64,000 nt of DNA, taken from positions 45,233 to 109,232 of the forward strand of contig JAFTXW010000014.1 in assembly GCA_017461445.1 (NCBI GenBank), in the 5' to 3' direction. The position numbers were made by a program, and so were the translations under genes. The DNA comes from Oscillospiraceae bacterium. GTDB lineage: Bacteria; Bacillota; Clostridia; Oscillospirales; Oscillospiraceae. Below the pieces are notes generated by a model. The model was given only the letters and a program-made list of their open reading frames with translations, ran no database searches and was not told the origin of the DNA. Of the stretch, positions 24,262-33,622 are shown in pieces (positions within the stretch are counted from its first letter, which is position 1; every line of letters begins with the position of its first letter).

Positions 24262-24807
24262 TTACTTGGTCTCGTATGCTTCGGGCTTTAGGATGCCCAC
24301 ATAGGGCAGGTTGCGGTAATGTTCATTGAAGTCCAGACCATAGCCCACCACGAATTCGTTGGGGATGGTGAAGCCGGTGTAGTCGGCCTTCAGGGTGATG
24401 CCGGGTCTGCGGCGGTCGGGCTTGTCCAGCAGCGTGCAGATCTTCAGGGAGGCAGGCTGCTTGAACATCAGATGGCGGTAGGTATAGTCCAGGGAATTGC
24501 CGGTGTCGAAGATGTCCTCCAGGATCAGCACATGGCGGTCCTTGATATCCACGGTAACGTCACGCTTGATCTCCATATTGCCGGTGGATTGGGTTCCCGC
24601 ATAAGAAGAGATCCACATAAAGTCCATCTGGCAGGGCACCTTAATTTCCCGGATCATGTCGGCGTAGAACACAACGACACCCTTAAGGACACCGATGACG
24701 ACGGGATCCTTACCCTCGTACTCCCGGGTCAGTTCCTCGCCCAGTTCCTTGATGCGGTTCTTGATCTGCTCTTCTGTCAGCAGGATCTCTTTGATGTTGT
24801 TTTCCAT
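24262..24807 (-). CDS. hpt: Hypoxanthine phosphoribosyltransferase
   Basis: A 181-residue purine salvage enzyme that makes IMP and GMP from hypoxanthine and guanine with PRPP. The PRPP-binding motif is VLILEDIFDTGNSL (about 98-111), with VIGVLKGVVVF near the N-terminus and DFNEHYRNLPYVGILKP at the end. The ATG at 24807 follows GGGAGG with 7-base spacing and is preferred over an in-frame ATG at 24822. The neighbours tilS and ftsH are the conserved context. Confidence 0.95.
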   Translation of the reverse strand: MENNIKEILLTEEQIKNRIKELGEELTREYEGKDPVVIGVLKGVVVFYADMIREIKVPCQMDFMWISSYAGTQSTGNMEIKRDVTVDIKDRHVLILEDIFDTGNSLDYTYRHLMFKQPASLKICTLLDKPDRRRPGITLKADYTGFTIPNEFVVGYGLDFNEHYRNLPYVGILKPEAYETK

Positions 24808-24821
24808 AGTTTGGCCTCCCA

Positions 24822-26090
24822 TTAAATCTCTTTCTTTATAAACCGGATGGTCACCGCAGGCAGCTTTTCCGCGGTGCGATCCAAATTGGGTCCAATGCTA
24901 TAAACGCCCAGAATACCCTGTTCATCGCAAACCACCGGGATATGTCCCCTCTGGGCTGCGGGAATTTTCCGATCAATGAACAGTTTTTTCAGGCTCTTTG
25001 TGCCCCCGCTCAGGCGCATTTCGTCGCCGCTTTGCCGGGGCCGGAGGGTGATGCTCCCCTGCGGGGATACGGTGAAGGTGTCCGCGGAATTTTCGATGCT
25101 TTCCGCTGCTTCACAGGTGACCCGCAGACCGGGAAGATCGATACTACCCTTTCGGGGCAGTTCGACTTCTGTAAAGGCTTCCTTCTTCGACAGCACCTCC
25201 AGCCGGTCGTAGCTCCGGGTGATGGTAACGCCGCCGGGGAAGCTGGCCCTTGCGGAGGGTTTTGCGGAGTAAATCAGTGCTTCCAGACTACGAATGTGGT
25301 TCTCTTCCGGCTCCCGGACACCATTTTGCTTCAAAAACCGCTCCAGGAGCCGGTTTCTCACCGCAGGGTGGAGGTTTTTCAGCGTCTCTACTGTGGGTAG
25401 AGTTTCAAAATCCGCCTGCCGGGAGAAGTATTCCTCATCCAGACGCAGCCGCTGGGCCATAGCAGAAAGATTTTCCGCCAGCCGGGGATTTTCCTGCATC
25501 AAAAGAGGCATCACATGATGGCGGACGCGGTTGCGGAGAAACGCGTCCGTTTCGTTGGAGCTGTCCTCAATATGGCGCAGGCACCATTCTTCGTTGAAGG
25601 CCTCCACCTCTGCCCGGGTAATGCCCAGCATGGGGCGGATGATCTTCCCATTCACAGGCGTGATCCCGCCAAGGCCCTTCAGCCCGGTTCCCCGGATCAG
25701 GTGCAGCAGCACCGTTTCGGCGTTGTCGTCGGCGGTGTGGGCGGTGGCGATCTTGCCGGGGATGGTGCGAAGGTAGGCGTACCGGGCCTCCCGGGCCGCC
25801 GCTTCCAGCCCCTTCTCCCCCGCTTTTACCTCCCCGCTGCCCACATGCAGGGGGATGTCATAGCGTCGGCAGAACTCCCGGACAAACTGTTCATCCCGGT
25901 CAGATTCCGCGCCCCGCAGGTGGTGGTTAAAGTGGGCGGCTTCCAATCGGATGCCCAGCTTGTCCTTCAGAAGGTACAGGGCAAAGGCCAACGCCACGGA
26001 ATCCGCCCCGCCGGAGAGGGCACAGACCACCGTATCTCCCGGGTGAAGCATGTCATATTGACGGACAAAAGAGGTCAGCTTATTCAGCAT
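24822..26090 (-). CDS. tilS: tRNA(Ile)-lysidine synthase
   Basis: A 422-residue enzyme that attaches lysine to C34 of the AUA-reading tRNA-Ile, changing its codon and amino-acid identity. The PP-loop motif is ALSGGADSVAL (residues 24-34), with HFNHHLRG and TAHTADDNAETVLLHLIRGTGLKGLGG following. The C-terminal substrate-recognition domain (about 320-420) includes RPRQSGDEMRLSGGTKSLKKLFIDRKIP. It overlaps the dnaB stop by 11 bases. Confidence 0.95.
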   Translation of the reverse strand: MLNKLTSFVRQYDMLHPGDTVVCALSGGADSVALAFALYLLKDKLGIRLEAAHFNHHLRGAESDRDEQFVREFCRRYDIPLHVGSGEVKAGEKGLEAAAREARYAYLRTIPGKIATAHTADDNAETVLLHLIRGTGLKGLGGITPVNGKIIRPMLGITRAEVEAFNEEWCLRHIEDSSNETDAFLRNRVRHHVMPLLMQENPRLAENLSAMAQRLRLDEEYFSRQADFETLPTVETLKNLHPAVRNRLLERFLKQNGVREPEENHIRSLEALIYSAKPSARASFPGGVTITRSYDRLEVLSKKEAFTEVELPRKGSIDLPGLRVTCEAAESIENSADTFTVSPQGSITLRPRQSGDEMRLSGGTKSLKKLFIDRKIPAAQRGHIPVVCDEQGILGVYSIGPNLDRTAEKLPAVTIRFIKKEI

Positions 26091-27423
26091 GCTTCCACTC
26101 CCGGTCGGCGAAGGTCTGGTACTGGCCGATCCATTGCAGCTTTACCGCGCCGGTCTCTCCGTGACGGTTCTTGGCAACGATACACTCGGCAACGCCCTTG
26201 TCCTCGGTATTTTCATTGTAATATTCGTCACGGTACAGGAACATGACGGAGTCCGCGTCCTGCTCGATGGCACCGGATTCACGAAGATCAGACAAAATGG
26301 GCCGCTTATCGGTACGGCTCTCCACCGCACGGGACAGCTGGCTCAGACAGATAACGGGCACATTCAGTTCCTTCGCCATGATCTTCAAAGAACGGGATAT
26401 CTCGCCAACCACGGTCACACGGTTGTCGCTGGCCTTTCCGTAGCCGGAGCCCTGCATCAGCTGTAGATAGTCGATGATGACCAAGCCCAGATTGTCCAAT
26501 CGGCGGCACTTGGCGTTGATGTCTGCAACGGTGACGGAAGGGTTGTCGTCAATGCGGATATCCGTCTGGCTTAGGGCGGCGGAAGCCATGCACAGCTTGC
26601 TCCACTCCTCCTCGGAAAGCTTACCTGTCGCCAGCTTTTGCAGCTCCACGAAGCTTTCGTTGGCCAACAGACGCATAGCCAGCTGCTCCCGGGACATTTC
26701 CAGGTTGAAGATGGCTACGGTTTTCTTGTACTTTTTGGCAACGTTAATGCCGATGTTCAGTGCAAAGGCCGACTTACCCATGGCGGGACGGGCGGCGATC
26801 AGCAGCAGGTCAGATTTATTCAGGCCGTTGATCTTGGTATCCAGATCCCGCAGGCCGGTGGACAGGCCGGGGATCAGGGAATCGGACTGGCTCAGCTCCG
26901 TCAGGCGGTCAAAGACCTTATGGAGCGTGGTGCCGATGTGCTCCAGGCTGTCGCCCCGCTCGCCCTTGCGCAGGGCATAAATCTTCTTCTCAGCGGATTC
27001 CAGCATCTCCGAAGCGGTGCCCACTTCCTCGTGGACCATTTCAGTGATATCCGATGCCGCCTGGCCCAGGCCCCGAAGCATGGCCTTCTCCTGAACGATA
27101 CCCGCATACCGCACCACGTTGGCGGCAGTGGGAGTGATCTCCATCAGCTGGAGGATGTAGTCCCGGGAATTGTCGTGGTAATAGCCCAGCTCCTTCATCT
27201 TGTCCAGCACCGTGACAGGGTCGATGGTCTGGGAGAAGTTGAACATGGTGTAGATGGTTTCGTAAATTTCCCGGTTTTGCTGGAGGTAGAAATCCTCCGG
27301 CTTCACGATGCCCACCACATCGGTGATGCACCGGCTGTCAATGAGGATCGAGCCCAGCACAGCCTGCTCCGCCTCCAAAGACTGGGGCTGCTGCCGGGAT
27401 AACAGTTCTTCATCCAGGGCCAT
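26080..27423 (-). CDS. dnaB: Replicative DNA helicase DnaB
   Basis: A 447-residue hexameric helicase that unwinds the replication fork. The N-terminal domain (1-110, QSLEAEQAVLGSILID) binds primase and loader; the RecA-like C-terminal domain has Walker A ARPAMGKSAFALNI (about 210-223), Walker B LGLVIIDYLQLM and the arginine-finger region. No intein is seen. The gene order with rplI upstream and tilS downstream is the conserved Clostridial one. Confidence 0.96.
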   Translation of the reverse strand: MALDEELLSRQQPQSLEAEQAVLGSILIDSRCITDVVGIVKPEDFYLQQNREIYETIYTMFNFSQTIDPVTVLDKMKELGYYHDNSRDYILQLMEITPTAANVVRYAGIVQEKAMLRGLGQAASDITEMVHEEVGTASEMLESAEKKIYALRKGERGDSLEHIGTTLHKVFDRLTELSQSDSLIPGLSTGLRDLDTKINGLNKSDLLLIAARPAMGKSAFALNIGINVAKKYKKTVAIFNLEMSREQLAMRLLANESFVELQKLATGKLSEEEWSKLCMASAALSQTDIRIDDNPSVTVADINAKCRRLDNLGLVIIDYLQLMQGSGYGKASDNRVTVVGEISRSLKIMAKELNVPVICLSQLSRAVESRTDKRPILSDLRESGAIEQDADSVMFLYRDEYYNENTEDKGVAECIVAKNRHGETGAVKLQWIGQYQTFADREWKHAE

Positions 27424-27491
27424 ATTCGTTCTCCCTTCTCTATGTTTTTGGTGTCATTGCGCCGGTTTTACGGCGGCAATCACCGATGGTT

Positions 27492-27935
27492 TTAGGCTTC
27501 CTCGATCTTAACGGTCAGGGGAGCGGAAATTTCGTAGCCCAGCTTGCAGGTGACGGTGTAGGTGCCCACGTTCTTGATGGGGTCGGACAGGACGATTTTC
27601 CGCTTGTCCAGCTTGATGCCCTGCTTTGCCAGCGCGTCGGCAATTTCGGCATTGGTGACGGAGCCGAACAGACGGCCCGCGCCGCCGCCCTTGGCGGTTA
27701 CGGTAACGGTCAGCTCCCGCAGCTTCTTGGCGGTTGCCAAAGCCTCGGCCTTCTCCCGGGCGATCCGCTCCTGGGTGGCCTTGTCGTTCATGCGCATGGT
27801 GTTGATGGCATCAGGGGTAGCCTCGATGGCAAGCTTCTTGGGCAGCATGAAGTTCCGTGCATAGCCGTCAGAAACCTCGATCATCTGGCCCTTCTTGCCC
27901 TTGCCCTTTACGTCCTGTAATAAGATAACTTTCAT
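27492..27935 (-). CDS. rplI: Ribosomal protein bL9
   Basis: A 147-residue protein of the large ribosomal subunit that binds 23S rRNA through its N-terminal domain. The family start [32 protein letters not shown] and the C-terminal [13 protein letters not shown] match. Start ATG at 27935 follows AAGGAG. A palindromic repeat element separates it from gdpP upstream. Confidence 0.96.
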   Translation of the reverse strand: MKVILLQDVKGKGKKGQMIEVSDGYARNFMLPKKLAIEATPDAINTMRMNDKATQERIAREKAEALATAKKLRELTVTVTAKGGGAGRLFGSVTNAEIADALAKQGIKLDKRKIVLSDPIKNVGTYTVTCKLGYEISAPLTVKIEEA

Positions 27936-27978
27936 GGTATGATTCTCCTTATCATTTGTTAAAAATATCCGGCGCATC

Positions 27979-28132
27979 CATGCCTCCCCTTGAGGGGAGG
28001 TGGCCCGCCGCTAGGCGGGTCGGAAGGGTGGGTGATTTGCTTAGCAAATCGCCCAAAGTTTGCATAGCAAACTTTAGAAACCACCCCTCAGTCACGGCTT
28101 CGCCGTGCCAGCTCCCCTCAAAGGGGAGCCTT
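27979..28132. repeat. Palindromic MITE/REP-like element between gdpP and rplI
   Basis: About 154 bp made almost wholly of hairpins: CCTCCCCT-TG-AGGGGAGG (27983-28000), CCCGCC/GGCGGG (28004-28019), GATTTGC/GCAAATC (28034-28050), AAAGTTTGC/GCAAACTTT (28055-28075), CACGGC/GCCGTG (28093-28107) and GCTCCCCT/AGGGGAGC (28111-28129). The two ends are related inverted copies of one another (a CTCCCC/GGGGAG hairpin followed by GGTGGC or CTGGCA). It ends 2-3 bases from the gdpP stop. It is non-coding and resembles dispersed repeats of gut Clostridia. Confidence 0.8.
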
Positions 28133-28133
28133 A

Positions 28134-30113
28134 TTATTCCTCGTAGAATTTATCGATCGATGCCACCAGCTTGTCCAGGGCATCCTTGACGGTGGTGTTT
28201 TTCATCTGGGCACCTGCGGTAGCCGTGTTGCCGCCGCCGCCCAGGGGCTCCAGGATCATCTGCACATTCACCGTACCCACGCTCCGGGCGGACACATAAA
28301 CCGTATCCCCGTCAGGGTAGAGCACAAAGGAGGCATTGATGCCGGAAATATTCAAAAGCTCGTCCGCCGCCTGGGCCGCCAGCACACGGGTGGTGGCGTT
28401 GTTCAGGGCGGCAATGGCGATCTCCTGGCGGTAGAGCCGGGAGGATTTGATGATCTGATACCGGGCCATGGTGTCCTGGAAGTCGTTCTGCAGCAGCATC
28501 TTCACGTCGGTGGTATCCGCGCCCATCCGCCGCAGGGCCGCCGCGGCTTCGAAGGTACGCTCCCCAGTGCGGACATTGAAGAACTTGGTATCCAGACAGA
28601 TACCCGCCAGCAGCGACTTGGCCTCAATGGGCAGCACGTCGTTCTTTTCCGTAGCGTAGAGGATCAGCTCCGTCACCAGCTCCGAAGCGGAGGAGGCATA
28701 GGGCTCGTGGAGGTTGACCACCACAGGGTTGATATAATCCGCCGCACGGCGGTGGTGATCCACCACGCAGATCTTGGAAATGGCCTCCAGCAGGGGCTTG
28801 TACTCCACCTGATCGGGGCGGTTGGTATCCACCACGATCAGGATGCTGCGGTTGTCGCACATCAGCATGGCATCCTGCCCGGAGATAAAGATATCCTTGT
28901 ATTCCGGCACCGCCCGGATCTCCTCGATCAGCTTCTTGGACGCGTTGTTTTCCAGGTCGATAACGATGTTGCACCGCTTGCCCTTCTTGCGGCACAGGCA
29001 GCCGATACCCATCGCCGCGCCTACGGCATCCAGATCGGCATTCTTGTGGCCCATGATGAACACATGGCCGCTTTGGCCGATCAGCTCCATCATGGAATTG
29101 GAGGTGACGCGGGAACGGACCTTGCTGCGGTAATCCGCCTCCTGGCTCCGTCCGCCGTAGAAGGTGAAGTTAAACCGGTCCTTGATGACCGCTTGGTCGC
29201 CGCCCCGGCTCAGAGCCATTTCAATACCCAGTGCCGCGAAATTATAGCTTTCGTCAAAGTTCGCGCCGTCCACGCCCAAGCCGATAGAAATGGAGGCGGA
29301 CAAGCCCGTGGGGCTGACGATCTCATGGATGCTTTCCAGCAGGGAGAACTTGTCCTCGGTGGCGTGGGCCAGATCCCGCTTTTCAAAGATGAACAGGAAC
29401 CGGTTCCGCTCCAGCTTGCGCAGCAGTCCGTGGTAGCCTTCGGTCCACTTGGTGATGGTGTCATTCAGCTTGGCATTGAGGGTGGATATGCCGCTTTCCG
29501 TCAGGTTCTTGGTCAGCTCTTCGTAGTTGTCGATCAGAATGATGGACACAACGGGACGGGAGCGGATATACTCATCCCGCACCTGGTACAGCTCCGTCAG
29601 ATCACTGAGATACAGCACACCCAGCATAGTGCCCCGGGTATCCTCGGCACGGATGGTGGTGCCGTAGACCCGGTAACGGCGGCCGTCCAGGGTCACATCG
29701 TGGGGAGATTCGGTTTTACCGGTGGCAAGCCAGTCGGTGGAGAAGCCGGGAAGAACCTCCTCCAACTGCTGCTCCATCATGGTATCGGCAATGCCTGTCA
29801 GGTCACTGAACCGGGAATTTGTCCAGATAATGCCGCCGTCACCCAGACGCACCAGCACCGCCGGGAAGGGGCTTTCGCCCTTGCCCAAGGCTTCCAGGGT
29901 GTTGGACGCGGATTGAATGTATTCCTGGATCTTCCGGTCCCGGCGTTTCCGGCTGAGCATATAAATCAGGAACACCAGCAGCGTCACCACCGATTCCACA
30001 GCGGTCAGCCAGTATTCCCCCGCCAGCAGTGCTGCGGCACAGAACAGAGCCATCACCACAAAATACATGCCCATACCGGGCCTGAGCAGACGATTCAGTT
30101 TGGTCCTCACCAT
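28134..30113 (-). CDS. gdpP: Cyclic-di-AMP phosphodiesterase GdpP
   Basis: A 659-residue membrane enzyme that hydrolyses c-di-AMP to pApA. It has two N-terminal membrane segments (about 12-55), a PAS-like domain (about 75-175), a degenerate GGDEF domain (about 185-320), then DHH and DHHA1 domains: GHKNADLDAVGAAMG (about 355-369), VVDHHRR, and GGGGNTATAGAQ near the end. The ATG at 30113 sits directly after AAGGAGG; the 11-residue upstream extension has no such site. Promoter at 30169-30196. Confidence 0.95.
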   Translation of the reverse strand: MVRTKLNRLLRPGMGMYFVVMALFCAAALLAGEYWLTAVESVVTLLVFLIYMLSRKRRDRKIQEYIQSASNTLEALGKGESPFPAVLVRLGDGGIIWTNSRFSDLTGIADTMMEQQLEEVLPGFSTDWLATGKTESPHDVTLDGRRYRVYGTTIRAEDTRGTMLGVLYLSDLTELYQVRDEYIRSRPVVSIILIDNYEELTKNLTESGISTLNAKLNDTITKWTEGYHGLLRKLERNRFLFIFEKRDLAHATEDKFSLLESIHEIVSPTGLSASISIGLGVDGANFDESYNFAALGIEMALSRGGDQAVIKDRFNFTFYGGRSQEADYRSKVRSRVTSNSMMELIGQSGHVFIMGHKNADLDAVGAAMGIGCLCRKKGKRCNIVIDLENNASKKLIEEIRAVPEYKDIFISGQDAMLMCDNRSILIVVDTNRPDQVEYKPLLEAISKICVVDHHRRAADYINPVVVNLHEPYASSASELVTELILYATEKNDVLPIEAKSLLAGICLDTKFFNVRTGERTFEAAAALRRMGADTTDVKMLLQNDFQDTMARYQIIKSSRLYRQEIAIAALNNATTRVLAAQAADELLNISGINASFVLYPDGDTVYVSARSVGTVNVQMILEPLGGGGNTATAGAQMKNTTVKDALDKLVASIDKFYEE

Positions 30114-30168
30114 TTCCGCCTCCTTGTAAACGGCATAATAAGCCATATTGATCCATAGTATACATGTT

Positions 30169-30196
30169 ATTATACCAAATCCAGCGGGAAGGTCAA
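30169..30196 (-). promoter_or_regulatory. Promoter of the gdpP operon
   Basis: Minus strand TTGACC (30191-30196), 16-bp spacer, TATAAT (30169-30174). Confidence 0.75.
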
Positions 30197-30235
30197 CATA
30201 TTTTCTCTATTTTTTGCGTGAAATGCATCCCATAC

Positions 30236-30268
30236 ACGAAAAAAGGACATCCCAGCGGATGTCCTTTC
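30236..30268 (-). terminator. Terminator after the hypothetical gene at 30277
   Basis: Stem AAAGGACATCC/GGATGTCCTTT with a 4-base loop, followed on the minus strand by a T run. Confidence 0.85.
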
Positions 30269-30276
30269 GATAAAAT

Positions 30277-30825
30277 TCACTTTTTAACAAGAATTGCGTC
30301 CAAATTGGCCAGCAGGAACCTCTGGGCATTGGCATTATAGCAAACAGAAACGTACTCCCCGTCCCGGCCCTGGCGCGGCTGGGCAGTAAGCCCCAGTGCC
30401 AATCCAGCCTGGGTGGGTACCCGGCGGGTCTTGCCGTCCGGGCCGGTCTCCTTTGCAAGGAAGCCTCCGGCGATCAGCCAGTCGGAAAGCCTGGCGGAAC
30501 TGAGCTTCTTCATCTCCGGGTTCCCCGCTGCCTGGTACAGTGTGTCAATAAATTCGATCATCCGAACAGGATACTCGGAAATACGCACCGCCGCCCGCTG
30601 CTCCGGGGTCAGGTAAAAATCCTGCGTTCTCTCGGGCTTTCCCACAACGCCGCCATTGTCGATGACCTGCCCCAAAACACCGGACACATAGAAAAAGCAC
30701 CGCCCCAGACGGGCCTGATCCAGACCGCAGCCCTGGGGCAGCGGCTGTCCCGTAATCGGATTCAACCCCATCGCCAGCATATCCATATACATTTTCGCCC
30801 GCTGCATGGTTTCCAGTTCTGTCAT
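30277..30825 (-). CDS. Conserved protein of unknown function
   Basis: A 182-residue soluble protein. The N-terminal part reads MQRAKMYMDMLAMGLNPITGQPLPQ and GRCFFYVSGVLGQVI, a pattern I have seen in uncharacterised Firmicutes proteins often encoded near DNA-handling genes. The middle has LTPEQRAAVRISEYPVRMIEFI, and the tail looks like a small winged-helix or SH3-like fold. No catalytic motif is evident. The start ATG at 30825 follows a GGAGCGGGCGAT leader; an upstream in-frame extension runs into unlikely sequence. Single-gene unit. Confidence 0.65.
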   Translation of the reverse strand: MTELETMQRAKMYMDMLAMGLNPITGQPLPQGCGLDQARLGRCFFYVSGVLGQVIDNGGVVGKPERTQDFYLTPEQRAAVRISEYPVRMIEFIDTLYQAAGNPEMKKLSSARLSDWLIAGGFLAKETGPDGKTRRVPTQAGLALGLTAQPRQGRDGEYVSVCYNANAQRFLLANLDAILVKK

Positions 30826-31425
30826 ATCGCCCGCTCCTTTGTGCTTTTTTTTAATCATAGCACGCATGGGCAGATGTTGCAAGCGCAAAAAAGTTCCCGG
30901 TTTCGCAAAAACAACGCTGCGGCGGAAGGACACCACCTTTCCGCCATCTCCCTGACGGGTCACCTATGCAACACCGTCCCTTAAAGGGCAGTGTTCCATC
31001 ATTTTTTACAGGACCATTCCCTCCGCTACCACCTGCCGAGCTGCCTGTGCCGTTTCTGAAAACAGTATCGTCCCAAACTGCCTGCCCGTCAGCATATCCC
31101 CCCTCATATTTATTGTGTCCGCTTCCTTATTTGATCTGATCTTATCAGAAAAACGTCCTCTAACGAAAAAAGTACTTGATACAATATCCATGCATGGTGT
31201 ATAGCATTGGTGCCTGGAAACAGCGTTAACTGACACGCAGCAAACGCAGCTTCTGATTTCATCACTGCAAATTTAACGGAATTTTATTTTTTGGTAATAT
31301 ATACACATGGATATCCGGCAGACAGAGAATTTTTTTCAAATATTGGTATCATTTTCAAAAAATCTGCCATATTGATATCGTAAGGAAACTTACGCCAATA
31401 TCCATCAGAAAGGAGGGGGACGGGA
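30826..31425. other. Intergenic region, 600 bp, no credible gene
   Basis: No reading frame here has a ribosome binding site or recognisable family. The first part (to about 31100) is GC-rich and could be an eroded gene; the rest is AT-rich. Near the end are two direct copies of an ATATTG(G/A)TATC motif (31340-31350 and 31370-31380) and a perfect palindrome CGTAAG-GAAA-CTTACG (31379-31394) just upstream of the small gene at 31426. This marks the left part of an accessory island; an attachment site could lie here but cannot be defined. Confidence 0.5.
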
Positions 31426-31596
31426 ATGTCCGAAAAAGCAGAAGCAAGCGTATATCAAAAAAGAAAACTGGCAGAGCAGCTGTGGCTTACCTATTTTAAT
31501 CAGACACTCTTTGAAAGGGGACTGATTACCGAAGCAGAACGCAACCGCATCAAGAACTGCATCGCCGGGCATGAACCGTCCGTCGCTGCACCGTAA
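31426..31596 (+). CDS. Small helical protein associated with a serine recombinase
   Basis: A 56-residue protein: KRKLAEQLWLTYFNQTLFERGLITEAERNRIKNCI forms two predicted helices. Such short proteins (SHOCT-like, with a GLIT/GLIS-E-E-N pattern) frequently precede large serine recombinase genes in conjugative and mobilisable elements of Clostridia; their role is unknown. The start ATG at 31426 follows AAAGGAGG, which is strong support. It lies 309 bases upstream of the recombinase with a terminator between, so it is a separate transcript. Confidence 0.7.
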   Translation: MSEKAEASVYQKRKLAEQLWLTYFNQTLFERGLITEAERNRIKNCIAGHEPSVAAP

Positions 31597-31761
31597 TCCC
31601 CGGTACTGGTCTTCCAAGTCAGTGCTCGGGTCACGAAAAACTTCTCCATTTGGTACTCTTCGATACAATAAAATACGTTCGACGTTTAACATTTCAATTC
31701 ACGAATATTACGGTCTATCACATATCTGCATGAGAGGTTACGCAGGTCGGACTGAAAAGAA

Positions 31762-31796
31762 AACTGCTGCACACGACAAAATGTGCAGCAGTTTTT
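31762..31796 (+). terminator. Terminator between the small gene and the recombinase
   Basis: A 12-bp stem AACTGCTGCACA/TGTGCAGCAGTT with an 8-base loop and T run. The stretch from 31597 to 31761 shows no gene that can be supported. Confidence 0.85.
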
Positions 31797-31840
31797 CCGC
31801 ATCAAAAACAACTTAAAAGGCGCATGCCCGAAAATAATAC

Positions 31841-31869
31841 TTGTTTTCTTTTTAGGTTTATTGTATAAT
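31841..31869 (+). promoter_or_regulatory. Promoter of the serine recombinase
   Basis: TTGTTT (31841-31846), 17-bp spacer, TATAAT (31864-31869), about 30 bases before the start codon. Confidence 0.7.
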
Positions 31870-31905
31870 TTAGATAATGATAAAACGAACTTCGGAGGTA
31901 TGCAC

Positions 31906-33576
31906 ATGGATATACATAACGTCCGTCAAATGCTGAAAACAAAAACCATCTATGAGATCCCGCTTCGGGTGACTTACTATGCCCGTGTTTCCTCTGACAG
32001 CGAGGAACAGCTGAATTCTCTGACCAATCAGATTTCCTATTACGACGATCTCATCAAGAAAAATAAGAACTGGATCTTTGTCCCTGGTTACATCGACGAA
32101 GGGCTCTCCGGTATTTCTACAAAAAAGCGTGAAAACTTCAACCGCATGATTGAAGATGCTGCTGAGGATAAGTTTGATCTGGTCATTACCAAGGAGATCT
32201 CCCGCTTTGCCCGCAATACGCTGGATTCCATTCAATTTACACGCCAGCTCCTGAATCTGGGCGTTTGTGTCTTTTTTCAGAATGACAACATCAACACCCT
32301 GGACGAGGACTCCGAGCTCAGGCTTTCCATCATGTCCTCCATTGCCCAGGACGAGCTGCGCAAGCTTTCCAGCCGTGTTAAATTCGGACACCAGCAGGCC
32401 ATCAAGGATAAAGTCGTGCTGGGCAACAGCCGCATCTTTGGCTATCGGAAAAATACCGGCAAGCTGGTGATTGATGAAGAAGAGGCTACCATGGTTCGGG
32501 AGCTGTTCGAGCTCTACGCCACTGGGCAGTACAGCATGAAGCAGATCGAAACCATCTTCTGGCAGAAGGGCTACCGCAATCACAACGGCAACAAGCTTGC
32601 CCACACCACTATGTCCAACATGATCGCCAATCCCAAATACAAGGGCTATTATGTAGGCAACAAAGTCCGCGTCATCGATATGTTCTCCAAAAAGCAGAAA
32701 TTCCTCCCTGCGGAGGATTGGGTCATGTTCAAAGATGAGACCGGCGAGATCGTCCCGGCCATCGTTTCCGAGGAACTGTGGGACAGAGCAAACGAAATTC
32801 TCCAGAAGCGCAGCGATGATGTGAAATCCCGCCAGGGAATCTGCAACCATGCAAATCTTTTAACGGGCAAGCTGTACTGTACCTGCTGCGGCACTGCCTA
32901 CTACCGCCGGGATTCCAAAGATAAGCAGGGCAACAAAAACAGCAAGTGGGTCTGCTCCGGGAAAATCAAGAACGGTGCTGACTCCTGCGATTCCTTCGCT
33001 ATCTATGAGGATGAAATTAAGCCTCTTCTCTTTGAGGTCTTTCAGGAGACCCAGGTCAACGTGGATGCGCTGATTGGGGAATACATGGAAATGTATCGCT
33101 CCCTGGATGAGACCAACCAAATCCCCAAGCTGATTGCCCAGCAAAAGCAGCGCAGAGATCTGGCTCAGAAAAAGAAAGCGAAGCTGCTGGAGTATAACGT
33201 CACCGGACAGCTTTCCGATGCCGACTTCCTCGCCATGAACAAGCAATGTTCCGAAGATATTACAGATGCCGAGGCGCAGATTCAGGAGTTGGAACAGCAG
33301 ATGTATTCCAAAGAGGAATTCCGCAAGCACATGGATGTGATCCGCGCCACTCTGGAATCCGCCCGCCGTGACGCTGCCCAGGGTATGATATCCCAGGAAT
33401 TTGTAGACAAATACATCGATAAGATTCTGGCAACCCCCGAGGAGGATGGCTCCATGCGGCTGGATATCCGTATTTTTACAGGGGAAAACACCCAGAAATA
33501 CCTTACGAAACTCGCAGGTCGTACGGGTCACACGTTCAAGAAGATGATTGAGGCCTACGAGCAGGGTCTGCAGTAA
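31906..33576 (+). CDS. Large serine recombinase
   Basis: A 556-residue site-specific recombinase. The resolvase catalytic domain starts at VTYYARVSSDSEEQLNSL (nucleophile Ser about residue 29) with DEGLSGISTKKRENFNRM and ITKEISRFARNTLDSI. The recombinase domain (about 175-290) and a zinc ribbon (LLTGKLYCTCCGTAYYRR ... WVCSGK, about 320-365) follow, then a coiled coil (about 395-490) that controls synapsis. All domains are present, so it should be active. The ATG at 31906 has correct spacing from GGAGG; the ATG at 31900 is too close. No other element genes adjoin it except the small protein at 31426. Confidence 0.93.
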   Translation: MDIHNVRQMLKTKTIYEIPLRVTYYARVSSDSEEQLNSLTNQISYYDDLIKKNKNWIFVPGYIDEGLSGISTKKRENFNRMIEDAAEDKFDLVITKEISRFARNTLDSIQFTRQLLNLGVCVFFQNDNINTLDEDSELRLSIMSSIAQDELRKLSSRVKFGHQQAIKDKVVLGNSRIFGYRKNTGKLVIDEEEATMVRELFELYATGQYSMKQIETIFWQKGYRNHNGNKLAHTTMSNMIANPKYKGYYVGNKVRVIDMFSKKQKFLPAEDWVMFKDETGEIVPAIVSEELWDRANEILQKRSDDVKSRQGICNHANLLTGKLYCTCCGTAYYRRDSKDKQGNKNSKWVCSGKIKNGADSCDSFAIYEDEIKPLLFEVFQETQVNVDALIGEYMEMYRSLDETNQIPKLIAQQKQRRDLAQKKKAKLLEYNVTGQLSDADFLAMNKQCSEDITDAEAQIQELEQQMYSKEEFRKHMDVIRATLESARRDAAQGMISQEFVDKYIDKILATPEEDGSMRLDIRIFTGENTQKYLTKLAGRTGHTFKKMIEAYEQGLQ

Positions 33577-33589
33577 TTTCCCGGTGACA

Positions 33590-33622
33590 AAAGCGGATAG
33601 CCCAGGTGGCTATCCGCTTTGC
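33590..33622 (+). terminator. Terminator of the recombinase gene
   Basis: A perfect 13-bp stem AAAGCGGATAGCC/GGCTATCCGCTTT (33590-33602 with 33608-33620), loop CAGGT. The following T tract is short. Confidence 0.8.

Noticed and set aside
27979-28132. Possible CRISPR array
   Set aside because: The repeats are different palindromes packed together, with no constant repeat/spacer pattern.
31006-31236. A 76-codon minus-strand frame in the accessory region
   Set aside because: No ribosome binding site, non-ATG start and no recognisable family. A stretch near its end looks protein-like, but not enough to call a gene.
31405-31692. A 95-codon minus-strand frame overlapping the small recombinase-associated gene
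   Set aside because: The plus-strand gene has an ideal AAAGGAGG site and family resemblance; the two cannot both be supported.
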